A stretch of DNA of 64,000 bases. It comes from Bradyrhizobium erythrophlei. GTDB lineage: Bacteria > Pseudomonadota > Alphaproteobacteria > Rhizobiales > Xanthobacteraceae. Both the position numbers and the translations under genes were made by a program. Positions 41,961-51,584 of this stretch are shown one piece after another. A model generated the notes under the pieces. The model had not been told where the DNA came from. It did no database searches and worked only from the letters and a program-made list of their open reading frames with translations. Position 1 is the first letter of the stretch, and every line of letters begins with the position of its first letter. The stretch spans positions 4,763,501 to 4,827,500 of the forward strand of contig FSRD01000001.1 of assembly GCA_900129675.1 (NCBI GenBank), written 5' to 3'.

Positions 41961-43769
41961 TTACGCGGTTGCGGTGATCGGCGCCAGACTGGGGTGGGCG
42001 GTGTCGCGATGCTGCAGGCGGAAGAACGAGGCGTAGCGGCCGCCGCGCCGCAACAGGTCGTCATGCTGGCCGCGCTCGACGATCTCGCCGCCTTCGACCA
42101 CCAGAATGGCGTCGGCGTGCATGATGGTGTGCAGGCGGTGGGCGATGACGATGGTGGTGCGGCTCCGGCAGAGATGCTCGATCGCTTCCTGCACGGCCTT
42201 TTCGGATTCCGAATCCAGCGCGGCGGTCGCCTCATCGAGCAGGATGACCGGCGCGTTCTTGATCAGCGCCCGCGCCACCGCGACGCGCTGGCGCTGGCCG
42301 CCGGATAGCTGGGCGCCGTGCTCGCCGACCGGGGTGTCGTAGCCCTGCGGAAAGCCCATGATGAAGTCGTGCGCGCAGGCGGCCTTGGCGGCGGACACGA
42401 TCTCGTCCTGGGTCGCGCCGACCTTGCCGAAGGCGATGTTGGCGCCGATGGTGTCGCGGAACAGATAGACGTCCTGCCCGACATAGCCGGTCTGCTGCCG
42501 CAGCGAGTGGCGCGACACGCCCGAGATCGCCTGGCCGTCGATCAGGATGTCGCCCTGGTTGACCTCATAGAGCCGCAGCAACAGCGCCAGCACCGTCGAC
42601 TTGCCGCCGCCGCTCGGTCCGACCAGGGCGGTGGTCTTGCCGGGTTCGGCGACAAAGCTCATGCGGCGCAGCACCGGCTCGTTGGCGCGATAGGCAAAGG
42701 TCACGTCGCGGAACTCGACGCGGGCGTCGGTCAGTTGCAGCACCGGCTTGTCGTCTTCGGCGGGTTCGGTGGACGGGCTGTCGACGATTTCCAGCAGTTT
42801 TCGCGCGCCGACCAGGTTGCTGTTCAATTCGATGTTGAGCCGCGCCAGCCGCTTGGCCGGCTCATAGGCCAAAAGGAACGCGGTCAGGAACGAAAAGAAC
42901 TGGCCCGGCGAGGCGCCCATCGCGACCACGCGATAGCCGCCATACATCAAGCCGCCCGCGATCGCGAAACCGCCCAGCATTTCCATCAGCGGGGTGGAGC
43001 GGTTGGAAACCCGCGCCATCTTGTTGGCGTTGCGCTCGACCTCGTTGATGCTGGCGTCGATGCGCTCGCGCATCGACGATTCCAGCGTGAAGGCCTTGAC
43101 GGTGCGGATGCCCTGTAGCGATTCCTGCATGGTTTCCAGAATATCGGCGGTGCCGGCGAACTGGTTGTGGGCCAGGCCCTTGATGCGTTTCACCAGCTTG
43201 CGCAGCACGATCATCGCCGGCGGCGCCACGGCGAAACCGAGCAGCGCCATATAGGGGTCGGTCGTCAGCATCACGACGACGAGCGCGATCAGCGACAGCA
43301 GGTCGCGCCCGATCGCGTTGATCAGCAGATTGAGCACCTGGGTCACGGAAGTGGCGCCGGCGGTCAGCCGCGCCAAAAATTCCGAGGAATGCCGTTCGGA
43401 GAAGAACGCGATGTTTTCGCTCATCAGCTTGGCGAACAGCGCCCGCTGGTTGTTGGCGAGGATGGCGTTGCCGATCTGCTGCAGGATCACGGTGTGGCCG
43501 TAGGTCGCAGCGCCCTTGAGCGTGAAGATCACGATGGTGACCAGCGACAGGATCGCGATGCCGCGCACATCCTTGTCGACATAGGCCTTGTTGATGACCT
43601 CGCCGAGCATATAGGCGGAGCCGGCGGTGGTCGCCGCCGCGATCCCCATCAGGGCGAACGCCAGCAAATAGCGCCGCCAATAAATCAGGCCCTGTTCGGC
43701 CACCAGGCGGCGAATCAGGATTGCCGCCCCATAGGGATCGTCAGTAATTTTCTTTGGCAGTTCGGTCAT
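41961..43769 (-). CDS. ABC exporter, fused permease-ATPase, MsbA-like
   Basis: A 602-residue half-transporter: six membrane helices in residues 30-330, then the ATPase with Walker A VGPSGGGKST (about residue 393), signature LSGGQRQRVAVA (about 500), Walker B VILLDEATAALD and the H-loop VIAHRL. The close match to MsbA-type lipid flippases and the position next to the lipopolysaccharide locus suggest flipping of lipid A-core or another lipid across the inner membrane, but multidrug or peptide export is also possible. It would act as a homodimer. Confidence 0.9.
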   Translation of the reverse strand: MTELPKKITDDPYGAAILIRRLVAEQGLIYWRRYLLAFALMGIAAATTAGSAYMLGEVINKAYVDKDVRGIAILSLVTIVIFTLKGAATYGHTVILQQIGNAILANNQRALFAKLMSENIAFFSERHSSEFLARLTAGATSVTQVLNLLINAIGRDLLSLIALVVVMLTTDPYMALLGFAVAPPAMIVLRKLVKRIKGLAHNQFAGTADILETMQESLQGIRTVKAFTLESSMRERIDASINEVERNANKMARVSNRSTPLMEMLGGFAIAGGLMYGGYRVVAMGASPGQFFSFLTAFLLAYEPAKRLARLNIELNSNLVGARKLLEIVDSPSTEPAEDDKPVLQLTDARVEFRDVTFAYRANEPVLRRMSFVAEPGKTTALVGPSGGGKSTVLALLLRLYEVNQGDILIDGQAISGVSRHSLRQQTGYVGQDVYLFRDTIGANIAFGKVGATQDEIVSAAKAACAHDFIMGFPQGYDTPVGEHGAQLSGGQRQRVAVARALIKNAPVILLDEATAALDSESEKAVQEAIEHLCRSRTTIVIAHRLHTIMHADAILVVEGGEIVERGQHDDLLRRGGRYASFFRLQHRDTAHPSLAPITATA

Positions 43770-43877
43770 CCGCGTTCCATCGACGGCGCAGGCTTAAGAC
43801 TACCTGTTCGTCAGGGCTGCTGCGGTGACTCCTTGCCCGCTAATGCGCGGTTTTTCAAGCCAAATAAGCGCTTGATT

Positions 43878-44891
43878 TTAGGCCGATTCCGCGTGCTGGA
43901 GCGGGCCGTCGCGCTCGCGGAACAGCTTCTCCTCCCAGGCCAGCGCGTGGGCGGCGATGGTGTCGAGATCGTCATATTGCGGCGTCCAGTCCAGCATCGA
44001 ACGGATGCGGCTGGTATCGGCGATCATGGTCATGATGTCGCCGGGCCGGCGCGGCGCATACTGAACCGCGAAATTGCGCAACGAGACGCGGCGCACCGCG
44101 TCGATGGTTTCCATCACCGAATAGCCGCGGCCATAACCGCAATTGAGCGTCACCGAAGTGCCGCCGCGGCGCAGGTAGGACAACGCGGCGCGATGCGCCT
44201 GGGCCAGATCGCTGACATGGATGAAGTCGCGGATGCAGCTGCCGTCCGGCGTCGGATAATCGGTGCCGAACACGTCGATCTTGGCACGCTGGCCAGTGGC
44301 CGCCTCGACCGCGATCTTGAGCAGATGGGTGGCGCCGAGGGTAGCGAGCCCGATACGGCCTTTCGGATCGGCGCCGGCGACGTTGAAGTAGCGCAGCACG
44401 GCATAGCTCATGCCATGCGCGGAGGCGACGTCGTGCAGCATGATCTCGGTCATGAGCTTCGACGAACCGTAGGGCGACATCGGACGGGTCGGCGCGTGCT
44501 CGGGCACCGGCACCTGGTCCGGATTGCCGTAGACCGCCGCCGTCGATGAGAAGATGAAGCGGCTGACGCCGCCCTTGACCGCGGCATTGAGGAGGCTGCG
44601 GGTGGTCATGGTGTTGTTGCGGTAATAGGCGAGCGGGTCGCGCATCGAATCCGGCACCACCACGGAGCCGGCAAAATGAATGATGCTCTCGACGCCGTGC
44701 TGGGCGATCACGCCCTCGACCAGATTCTCGTCGCCGGCGTCGCCGATGAACAGCGGCACGCCCTCGGGCAGGAAGGCGGAAAATCCGGTCGACAGATCGT
44801 CGATCACGACGACGCTTTCGCCGGCTTCCGCCAGCGCTAGAACCATATGACTTCCGATGTAGCCGGCGCCGCCGGTGACGAGCACGGTCAT
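43878..44891 (-). CDS. galE: UDP-glucose 4-epimerase
   Basis: A 337-residue SDR epimerase interconverting UDP-glucose and UDP-galactose (or HexNAc forms). NAD-binding GGAGYIGSHM is at residues 7-16, catalytic STAAVYG and SPYGSSKLMTE (YxxxK) follow, and YFNVAGADPKGRIG plus the C-terminal TPQYDDLDTI are typical of GalE. The ATG at 44891 has GAGAGGTGAG upstream. It is an intact paralogue of the decayed galE at 14527-15062, which it matches in the YxxxK and GADP regions. It begins the polysaccharide locus and is divergent from the glycosyltransferase gene. Confidence 0.95.
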   Translation of the reverse strand: MTVLVTGGAGYIGSHMVLALAEAGESVVVIDDLSTGFSAFLPEGVPLFIGDAGDENLVEGVIAQHGVESIIHFAGSVVVPDSMRDPLAYYRNNTMTTRSLLNAAVKGGVSRFIFSSTAAVYGNPDQVPVPEHAPTRPMSPYGSSKLMTEIMLHDVASAHGMSYAVLRYFNVAGADPKGRIGLATLGATHLLKIAVEAATGQRAKIDVFGTDYPTPDGSCIRDFIHVSDLAQAHRAALSYLRRGGTSVTLNCGYGRGYSVMETIDAVRRVSLRNFAVQYAPRRPGDIMTMIADTSRIRSMLDWTPQYDDLDTIAAHALAWEEKLFRERDGPLQHAESA

Positions 44892-44971
44892 GAGCTCACC
44901 TCTCAATTGTTGGGAGGATGCTAGCGGGGACGCGGTGAAGAGTATGTTTCGCAGGCTGCGAACTGGTCACT

Positions 44972-46075
44972 ATGCTTAATGTTGCGTATAGGAACTTGCG
45001 CCAAACGGAGCCCGACGTGCCGATCGAGAACAATCTGGCCCAAAATCAGGCCCAAGGTCCGCAGCTGATCGTGCCGAATTTGCACAGGCGCTATTCGGGC
45101 GTCACCGCGACCAACCGGATGGTGGCGCCGAAACTCGCCAAGATGTTCCGCGCGGCGTGGCTCGGGCCGTACGCGCCTCACGGCATAGCGCGGATCGGGT
45201 TTGCGGAACTCCTGAAACTATGGCGCCACCGCACGCCGCTGATCTGGCACGCGCGGCGCAACGACGAGATGATTGCGGGCCTGCTGCTGCGGACGCTGGG
45301 CTGGCCGCTGAAGCTCGTGTTCACCTCGGCGGCGCAGCGGCACCATACCGCTTTGACGCGCTGGCTGATCCGCCGGATGGACGCGATCATCGCCACCAGC
45401 GCGTTGTCGGCCGGCTTCCTCAAGCGGGAAGCGACGGTGGTGATGCACGGCGTCGACACCGACCGTTATGCGCCGCCGCCGGATCGCGCGGCGGCGTTCG
45501 CGGAAGCGAAATTGCCCGGCCGCTATGCGATCGGCTGCTTCGGCCGGGTGCGCGCGCAAAAGGGCAGCGACGTTTTTGTCGACGCGATGTGCCGCTTGCT
45601 GCCGCGCTATCCCGATTTCACCGCCGTGATCGTCGGCGCCGTCGTGCCGGAGCAGCAAGGCTTTGCCAACGAACTGAAGAAGCGGATCGAGGCCGCGGAG
45701 CTGCAGTCGCGCATCGTCATCACCGGCGAGCTCGAGATCGAGCAGGTGCAGCGCTGGTACCAGCGGCTGACGATGTACGCCTTCACCTCGCGCAACGAAG
45801 GTTTTGGCTTGACGCTGATCGAGGCGATGGCGGCTGGTGCAGCGCTGGTGGCGTCGCGGGCGGGTGCTGCCGAATTCGTGGTCGAGGATGGCGTCACCGG
45901 TGTGCTGACGCCGCCCGGCGACGTCGACGCGTTGGTGGCGGCGCTGGAGCCCTTGATGCGCGATCCGGCGTCGGCCGCGGCGATGGGGATGCGTGCGCGA
46001 GCGCGCGTGGTGGAAAAGTTCAGCCTCGATGCCGAGGCGAACCAGATTGCAGCGGTCTATCGCACGCTGGTCTGA
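44972..46075 (+). CDS. Glycosyltransferase family 4, LpcC-like
   Basis: A 367-residue GT4 retaining transferase. The C-terminal Rossmann half shows GCFGRVRAQKGSDVFVDAM, YAFTSRNEGFGLTLIEAMAAG (donor-binding EGFGLxxxEAMA) and GAAEFVVEDGVTG. Overall it resembles LpcC, the mannosyl/galactosyltransferase of rhizobial LPS core. Its last 19 bases overlap the end of the convergent gmhB gene, so no terminator separates them. The ATG at 44972 is the first in frame; another start inside the first 20 codons is possible. Confidence 0.88.
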   Translation: MLNVAYRNLRQTEPDVPIENNLAQNQAQGPQLIVPNLHRRYSGVTATNRMVAPKLAKMFRAAWLGPYAPHGIARIGFAELLKLWRHRTPLIWHARRNDEMIAGLLLRTLGWPLKLVFTSAAQRHHTALTRWLIRRMDAIIATSALSAGFLKREATVVMHGVDTDRYAPPPDRAAAFAEAKLPGRYAIGCFGRVRAQKGSDVFVDAMCRLLPRYPDFTAVIVGAVVPEQQGFANELKKRIEAAELQSRIVITGELEIEQVQRWYQRLTMYAFTSRNEGFGLTLIEAMAAGAALVASRAGAAEFVVEDGVTGVLTPPGDVDALVAALEPLMRDPASAAAMGMRARARVVEKFSLDAEANQIAAVYRTLV

Positions 46076-46602
46076 GCCATCACGTCGGCGACGAACGCAT
46101 CGAGGTCGCCGCCTGCGAACAGAAAACCCGGCAGGCCGGCGGCCTGCGCCGCCTCGATATCGGTCTCGCGGTCGCCGACGACAAAGCTGCCTTCGTGGCG
46201 CACCGGCCAGTGCTGCATCAAATCGTGGATCATGCCGGGCGCGGGTTTGCGCCAATGATGGTCTTCGAGATAGCCGGCGACGGTGCCCGCGGGATGATGC
46301 GGGCAATATCTGATGTCGTCAACGACGGCGCCTTGAGCGGCGAGTTCGGCAAGCATCCAGTCGTGCAGCTTATTGAGGTCGTCTTCGGTAAAGTAACCGC
46401 GCGCGACCCCGGATTGATTAGTGAAGAAGAACACGAAATAGCCGGCGTCATTCAACCGGCGGATTGCCTTCGCTGCATTCGGGATCCAGCGAATCCGCTC
46501 TTGCGTGCCCATATACCCGTCGTCATGGTTGACGACGCCATCGCGGTCGAGGAAGGCGGCGGGTCTTGGAATGGAACGGGCTGGATCGATGACGGTCGTC
46601 AT
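46057..46602 (-). CDS. gmhB: D-glycero-D-manno-heptose 1,7-bisphosphate 7-phosphatase
   Basis: A 181-residue HAD phosphatase that removes the 7-phosphate in ADP-heptose synthesis. Catalytic FLDRDGVVNHDDGY, TNQSGVARGY and GDRETDIEAAQAAG are all present. The zinc loop begins normally with RYCPHHP, but the second ligand pair, usually CxC before RKP, reads HHWRKP here, so zinc binding is altered or lost. The start overlaps the waaF stop (ATGA), so translation is coupled. With hldE and hldD it provides the late steps of heptose activation; gmhA is not in the window. Confidence 0.92.
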   Translation of the reverse strand: MTTVIDPARSIPRPAAFLDRDGVVNHDDGYMGTQERIRWIPNAAKAIRRLNDAGYFVFFFTNQSGVARGYFTEDDLNKLHDWMLAELAAQGAVVDDIRYCPHHPAGTVAGYLEDHHWRKPAPGMIHDLMQHWPVRHEGSFVVGDRETDIEAAQAAGLPGFLFAGGDLDAFVADVMAQTSVR

Positions 46603-47660
46603 GCTGCCGCCTCGCGCAGCACGCGTTGCGTGATCTCGACGACGTCGGGGGCGGAAATGTCACGCATGCAACGATGGTCGTTCATGGTGCAGACCGTGCG
46701 CTGGCAGGGCTGGCACGGCAGGACCGTTTTGGTCTGCAGCACCGTCGCGGCGAGGCCGTTCAGCGGCGCCCAGAGATAGGGGCTGGTGGGGCCGAAAATG
46801 CCCATGGTCGGCGTTCCGATCGCGGCCGCGATGTGCATCAGGCCGGAATCGTTGGAGATCGCGACGTCGGCTGCGGCCATCGCCAGAATGCCATTGCGCA
46901 GATCGGCCCCGGTGAGGTCGCGGACGCGCGGGCCGCCGATCCCTGTGATCTCCTGCGCCAGCGGCTTTTCGCCGGGACCGCCGACCACCCAGACATCGAG
47001 GCCGCGTTCGGCCAGAAGTTTTGCGGCCTGTGGATAATAGGTCCAGCGCTTGGAGGCGCCGACCGAGCCGGGCGCCAGCGCCACCGCGGGGCCGCTGCCC
47101 AATCCGTTGACCCGCCGCCAGCGGTCGATTTCGTCCTGGGGAACCCGAAGCTGCGGCACCGGCCATTCCGCCGGTAGTTTTGCGCCGTCCGGCAATGCCA
47201 GCGCGGCATTCTTGTCGATAAACCGGGGCAGGGCTTTCTCGCCCCAGCGCATCCGGTTGATGAGCCCGAACCGGGCTTCGCCGAAGAAGCCGACCCGTTC
47301 CGGGATACCGGCCAGCGCCGGCGCAATCGCCGCTTTCCAGGTGCGGGGCAGCACCAGGGCGGTTCCATAGCCCTTCGCGCGCAATTCCGCCGCCAGCCCC
47401 CGCTGCCGGGCCACCGCAAGCCGGCTGCGTGGCAGGTCCCAGACGATCCCGGAACGGACGCCTGGCATGTAATCGACCAAGGGGGCGCAGAGCGAGGTCA
47501 CCAGCAGATCGACCGGCCGGTTCGGCCAGCGCTTCCTGAGCACGCGCACCACCGTATGGCCGCGGACGAAGTCGCCGATCCACATATAGGGGACAATCAG
47601 GATCGGGCGGGTGTCGCCAGCATCCTCGGTTTCTATCCCATTTATTGAATCTATATTCAT
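46599..47660 (-). CDS. waaF: ADP-heptose--LPS heptosyltransferase (GT9)
   Basis: A 353-residue GT9 transferase adding heptose to the inner core of LPS on the cytoplasmic face. The N-terminal PILIVPYMWIGDFVRGH, the ALAPGSVGASKRWTYYP stretch and ISNDSGLMHIAAAIGTPTMG with FGPTSP mark WaaF/WaaC proteins. A Cys-rich segment LPCQPCQRTVCTMNDHRCM, typical of WaaF, is near the C-terminus. It is divergent from hldD and co-translated with gmhB. Confidence 0.93.
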   Translation of the reverse strand: MNIDSINGIETEDAGDTRPILIVPYMWIGDFVRGHTVVRVLRKRWPNRPVDLLVTSLCAPLVDYMPGVRSGIVWDLPRSRLAVARQRGLAAELRAKGYGTALVLPRTWKAAIAPALAGIPERVGFFGEARFGLINRMRWGEKALPRFIDKNAALALPDGAKLPAEWPVPQLRVPQDEIDRWRRVNGLGSGPAVALAPGSVGASKRWTYYPQAAKLLAERGLDVWVVGGPGEKPLAQEITGIGGPRVRDLTGADLRNGILAMAAADVAISNDSGLMHIAAAIGTPTMGIFGPTSPYLWAPLNGLAATVLQTKTVLPCQPCQRTVCTMNDHRCMRDISAPDVVEITQRVLREAAA

Positions 47661-47822
47661 ATCTTTATGTGCAGCACTCGGCGAATTCCGGCCCTGTCGG
47701 TAACCGCTCCTCGGCGGGAGGTAAAGTGACGCCGGCCGCCTTCACTACGCCCAACAACCCAAGTTGCCTGCCGGGCGCGAGTGGGGCAAAGCTGGCGCCG
47801 CACAATCAGGGCAGGGGATGGC

Positions 47823-48803
47823 ATGTTGCTGGTGACCGGTGGCGCCGGTTTTATCGGATCGAACGTCGTGGCCGCGTTGAACGACGCCGGCCGCAGCGAT
47901 GTCGTGGTCTGCGACATACTCGGACAGGACGGCAAATGGCGCAATCTGGCTAAGCGCCAGCTCGCCGATGTCGTGCCGCCGGCCGAGTTGATGGACTGGC
48001 TGAAAGGCCGGCGGCTCGATGCTGTCATTCACCTCGGCGCGATTTCCGAGACCACGGCGACCGACGGCGATCTCGTGGTAGAGACCAATTTCCGGCTGTC
48101 GATGCGGCTGCTCGACTGGTCCACGGCGAATGCGACGCCGCTGATCTACGCTTCGTCGGCGGCGACCTATGGCAATGGCGAGCACGGATTCGACGATGAC
48201 GAATCGGTCGAGGCGCTGAAGCGGCTGCGGCCGATGAACCTGTACGGCTGGAGCAAGAACCTGTTCGACATGGCGCTGGCCGAACGTGCCGCGCGTGGCG
48301 AAAAGCTGCCGCCGCAATGGGCCGGGCTGAAATTCTTCAACGTGTTCGGCCCCAACGAATATCACAAGGGCACGATGATGAGCGTGCTGGCGCGGCGCTT
48401 CGACGATGTGAAGGCCGGGCGCCCGGTGCAGTTGTTCAAGTCGCACCGTGAGGGCATCGAGGACGGCGACCAGCGGCGCGATTTCATCTATGTCGACGAC
48501 GTGGTGCGGGTGATGATGTGGCTGCTGGCGACGCCGCAGGTCTCCGGGCTGTTCAATGTCGGCACCGGCACCGCGCGCAGTTTTCGGGATCTGATGCTCG
48601 CGGCCTATGCCGCGCTCGGCAGCAAGCCGAACATCCACTATATCGACATGCCCGAACAGATTCGCAGCAGCTATCAATATTTCACGGAGAGCAAGGCCGA
48701 TCGGCTGCGGCACGCCGGCTACAATGGCGGCTTCACGGCGCTGGAAGACGCGGTCGGCGCCTACGTGAAGGGTTTTCTCGATTCGGCCGATCGCTATCGC
48801 TGA
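47823..48803 (+). CDS. hldD: ADP-L-glycero-D-manno-heptose 6-epimerase
   Basis: A 326-residue SDR epimerase converting ADP-D,D-heptose to the L,D form used in LPS core. The NADP motif TGGAGFIGSN is at residues 4-13, with ATYGNGEHGFDD and the catalytic NLYGWSKNLFD (YxxxK); FFNVFGPNEYHKGTMMSV and DFIYVDDVV are diagnostic of HldD. The ATG at 47823 lies just after GCAGGGGATGGC. Only 25 bases separate it from hldE, so the two form one unit. Confidence 0.95.
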   Translation: MLLVTGGAGFIGSNVVAALNDAGRSDVVVCDILGQDGKWRNLAKRQLADVVPPAELMDWLKGRRLDAVIHLGAISETTATDGDLVVETNFRLSMRLLDWSTANATPLIYASSAATYGNGEHGFDDDESVEALKRLRPMNLYGWSKNLFDMALAERAARGEKLPPQWAGLKFFNVFGPNEYHKGTMMSVLARRFDDVKAGRPVQLFKSHREGIEDGDQRRDFIYVDDVVRVMMWLLATPQVSGLFNVGTGTARSFRDLMLAAYAALGSKPNIHYIDMPEQIRSSYQYFTESKADRLRHAGYNGGFTALEDAVGAYVKGFLDSADRYR

Positions 48804-48828
48804 CGGGCTTTTAGGGTACGAAAAAAAC

Positions 48829-50301
48829 ATGTTCGATTTTGAAGCCCTGTCGCAAGCGATTGCCAGCCAGACCGTGCTCTGCGTCGGCGACCTCATGCTC
48901 GACGAATTCGTCTATGGCGAGGTGTCCAGGATTTCGCCGGAAGCGCCGGCGCCCGTGATCGCGGTCCAGCGCAGCGAGACCAATGTCGGCGGCGCCGGCA
49001 ATGTCGCGCGCAACATCGCCTCGCTCGGCGGGCGCTGTATCTTCGCAGGCCTGGTCGGCGACGACGAGGCGGGCACGAAACTGAAGGCCGAGCTCGCGAG
49101 GGAAGACCGGATCGAGGCGGTGCTGGTGTGCGATCCCACGCGCCCGACGACGCGAAAGGTGCGGTTCGTCTCCGAGCATTTTTCCACCCACATGCTGCGC
49201 GCGGACTGGGAGCAGGCCGCGCCCGCCGCGGCCGATACCGAGCAAAAACTGATCGACGCCATCCTGCCGCAGCTTGCGCGCGCCGATATCGTGCTGCTGT
49301 CGGACTATGCCAAGGGCGTGCTGACGGCGCGCGTGATCCGCAACATCATCGACGCCGCGAAAAAACTCGGCAAACGCGTGATCGTCGATCCCAAGAGCGC
49401 CAATTTCGCGATCTATCGCGGCGCTACCCTGCTGACCCCCAACCGCAGGGAATTCGCGGAGGCGACCCGCAGCCGTGCCGACAGCGATGCGAGTATCGCC
49501 GCCGCGGCGCAGGACGCGATGGTTCTGGCCGATTGCGATGCCATGCTGGTGACCCAAAGCGAGCATGGCATGACCCTGGTCGTGCGCAACGGTGAGGCGA
49601 TCCACGTGCCGGCGCTTCCCGTCAGGGTACGTGACGTCTCCGGCGCGGGCGACACCGTTGCCGCGGCGTTGGCGCTGACGCTGGCGGCCAAGGCCGATTG
49701 GGAGACCGCGCTGCGGATGGCGAACGCCGCCGCCGCGGTCGCCGTCGGCAAGAAGGGCACGGCCACGGTCACGGCGGCCGAGCTGCGGCGAAAAATCCTG
49801 CCGCATGCGGCATTGGTCGCCGAGGAAAAAATCGTTGCGGCCGGCGGCGACCTCGGCGCGCATCTCCTGGACTGGCGCAGGCAGGGCCTGCGCATTGGCT
49901 TTACCAATGGCTGCTTCGACATTCTGCATCCCGGCCACGTCAAGGTGCTGACCGCGGCGCGCCGCAACTGCGACCGCCTGGTCGTCGGGCTGAACAGCGA
50001 CGCCTCGGTGCGGCGGCTGAAGGGCGAGGGGCGTCCGGTACAGGACGAACGCGCCCGCGCCGAAGTGCTGGCGGCGCTCGAGGCGGTCGATCTGGTCGCG
50101 ATGTTCGAGGAGGACACGCCAATCGGTCTGATCACGAAGGTGCGGCCGAGCGTGCTGGTCAAGGGCGGCGACTACACCCGCGAGCAGGTCGTAGGTTTTG
50201 AGATCGTCGAAGCCTGTGGCGGCGAAGTCGTGCTGGTCGACATTCTGCCGGGCCACAGCACGACGTCGCTGGTCGATCGGGCACGCGGAGGCAAGCCGTG
50301 A
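48829..50301 (+). CDS. hldE: Bifunctional heptose 7-phosphate kinase / heptose 1-phosphate adenylyltransferase
   Basis: A 490-residue fusion. The N-terminal ribokinase-like domain (1-320) has NVGGAGNVARNIASLGG and the catalytic-base motif DVSGAGDTVAAALAL (about residue 265); the C-terminal nucleotidyltransferase (about 350-490) begins GFTNGCFDILHPGHVKVL with the HxGH motif and holds NSDASVRRLKG. It phosphorylates D,D-heptose 7-phosphate and, after GmhB action, makes ADP-D,D-heptose. The stop overlaps the GTG start of the first ligase gene. Confidence 0.96.
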   Translation: MFDFEALSQAIASQTVLCVGDLMLDEFVYGEVSRISPEAPAPVIAVQRSETNVGGAGNVARNIASLGGRCIFAGLVGDDEAGTKLKAELAREDRIEAVLVCDPTRPTTRKVRFVSEHFSTHMLRADWEQAAPAAADTEQKLIDAILPQLARADIVLLSDYAKGVLTARVIRNIIDAAKKLGKRVIVDPKSANFAIYRGATLLTPNRREFAEATRSRADSDASIAAAAQDAMVLADCDAMLVTQSEHGMTLVVRNGEAIHVPALPVRVRDVSGAGDTVAAALALTLAAKADWETALRMANAAAAVAVGKKGTATVTAAELRRKILPHAALVAEEKIVAAGGDLGAHLLDWRRQGLRIGFTNGCFDILHPGHVKVLTAARRNCDRLVVGLNSDASVRRLKGEGRPVQDERARAEVLAALEAVDLVAMFEEDTPIGLITKVRPSVLVKGGDYTREQVVGFEIVEACGGEVVLVDILPGHSTTSLVDRARGGKP

Positions 50302-51584
50302 GCGCGGACGCTGCGACATCACCGATATCGCGGGTGCTGCGGCTTTGGCTGTCGCCCGCGACATGGGTAACGATAGCGGATGTCTTCGCGGTGCTGACCG
50401 CGCTGGCACTGCCCTGGTCGACGTCGCTGGTTGCGATCTTCGTGCTGTGCTGGCTCGGGTCCGCTGCCCTGATGCTGGACTACGGCGTCTATTTGCAATC
50501 GCTGAAACGCCCGATCTGCTTCATGCCGTTCGCGCTGGTGGGCCTGGCGCTGCTCGGGACCCTGTGGTCGGACGCATCCTGGGGCGCGCGGCTCTACGCG
50601 GTCAGCCCAACCGTCAAGCTGCTGGTGCTGCCGGGGCTGTTTTATCATTTCGAACGCTCGGCGCGCGGGATGTGGGTGTTGTCAGCCTTCCTGGTGTCCT
50701 GCGTGCTGCTGATGGTGATGTCGTCGGTTGTCGCATTTGATCCAGCCGTTTCGCTTAAGCCGGTCGAGGAAGCCGCGCGCGGCATTTTCGTCAAGAACTA
50801 CATCGACCAGAGCCAGGAGTTTGCGCTGTGCGCGGTCGCACTGGCCTATCCGGTCATCAGCCTGCTGCGGGCGAAAAAGATCCGGCTGGCGCTGTTGCTG
50901 GGCGCGATCGCGGTTGGGTTCGTCGTCAACATGACGTTTGTCACCGTTTCCCGGACGGCGATGGTCACGATGCCGATCATGCTGGCGGTTTTTGCGCTGC
51001 TGCACCTGAAATGGCGGACCAGCCTGATGATCTTTGGCATGGTGACTTTCCTGGCGGGACTGGCCTGGACGACATCACCGCAATTGCGGTTGAAAACCGA
51101 GAGCTTCTTTACGGACTATCGCCTCTACAAGACGGGAAACGCTCCGACATCGATCGGAATCCGGCTGGAGTTCTGGCGAAAATCGCTGCGGTTCTTCATG
51201 GAAGCACCGTTCATTGGCCACGGCACAGGCTCAACCCGGGGATTATTCGAGCAGGCCGCCACCGGCATAACCTATTCCGCGACCAGCCAGGTCATCGGCA
51301 ATCCGCATAACCAGACGCTGAACGTCGCGGTGCAATGGGGTACGATCGGAGTCGTCCTGCTATATGCCATGTGGCTCGTTCATCTGCTGCTGTTCCGCGG
51401 CGAAGGCCTCGTCGCGTGGATGGGGCTGCTGGTCGTCGTGCAAAATATCTTCACCTCGTTGTTCAATTCGCATCTGTTCGATTTCCATGAGGGATGGATG
51501 TACGTGCTCGGCGTCGGAGTAGCTGGCGGCATGACGCTTGCTGCGAAACAGCGCCGCGCATCGACAGAGCCGTTCGGGCCATGA
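50298..51584 (+). CDS. O-antigen ligase family protein (copy 1)
   Basis: A 428-residue polytopic membrane protein (about 10-12 helices) of the Wzy/WaaL family. The large periplasmic loop carries the conserved GHGTGSTRGLFE and the essential-type His in GNPHNQTLNVAVQWG. Ligases of this family move the finished polymer from undecaprenyl diphosphate to lipid A-core. The GTG start overlaps the hldE stop (GTGA). A close paralogue follows directly with an ATGA overlap. One copy may be ligase and the other polymerase (Wzy), because the families look alike. Confidence 0.88.
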   Translation: MSADAATSPISRVLRLWLSPATWVTIADVFAVLTALALPWSTSLVAIFVLCWLGSAALMLDYGVYLQSLKRPICFMPFALVGLALLGTLWSDASWGARLYAVSPTVKLLVLPGLFYHFERSARGMWVLSAFLVSCVLLMVMSSVVAFDPAVSLKPVEEAARGIFVKNYIDQSQEFALCAVALAYPVISLLRAKKIRLALLLGAIAVGFVVNMTFVTVSRTAMVTMPIMLAVFALLHLKWRTSLMIFGMVTFLAGLAWTTSPQLRLKTESFFTDYRLYKTGNAPTSIGIRLEFWRKSLRFFMEAPFIGHGTGSTRGLFEQAATGITYSATSQVIGNPHNQTLNVAVQWGTIGVVLLYAMWLVHLLLFRGEGLVAWMGLLVVVQNIFTSLFNSHLFDFHEGWMYVLGVGVAGGMTLAAKQRRASTEPFGP

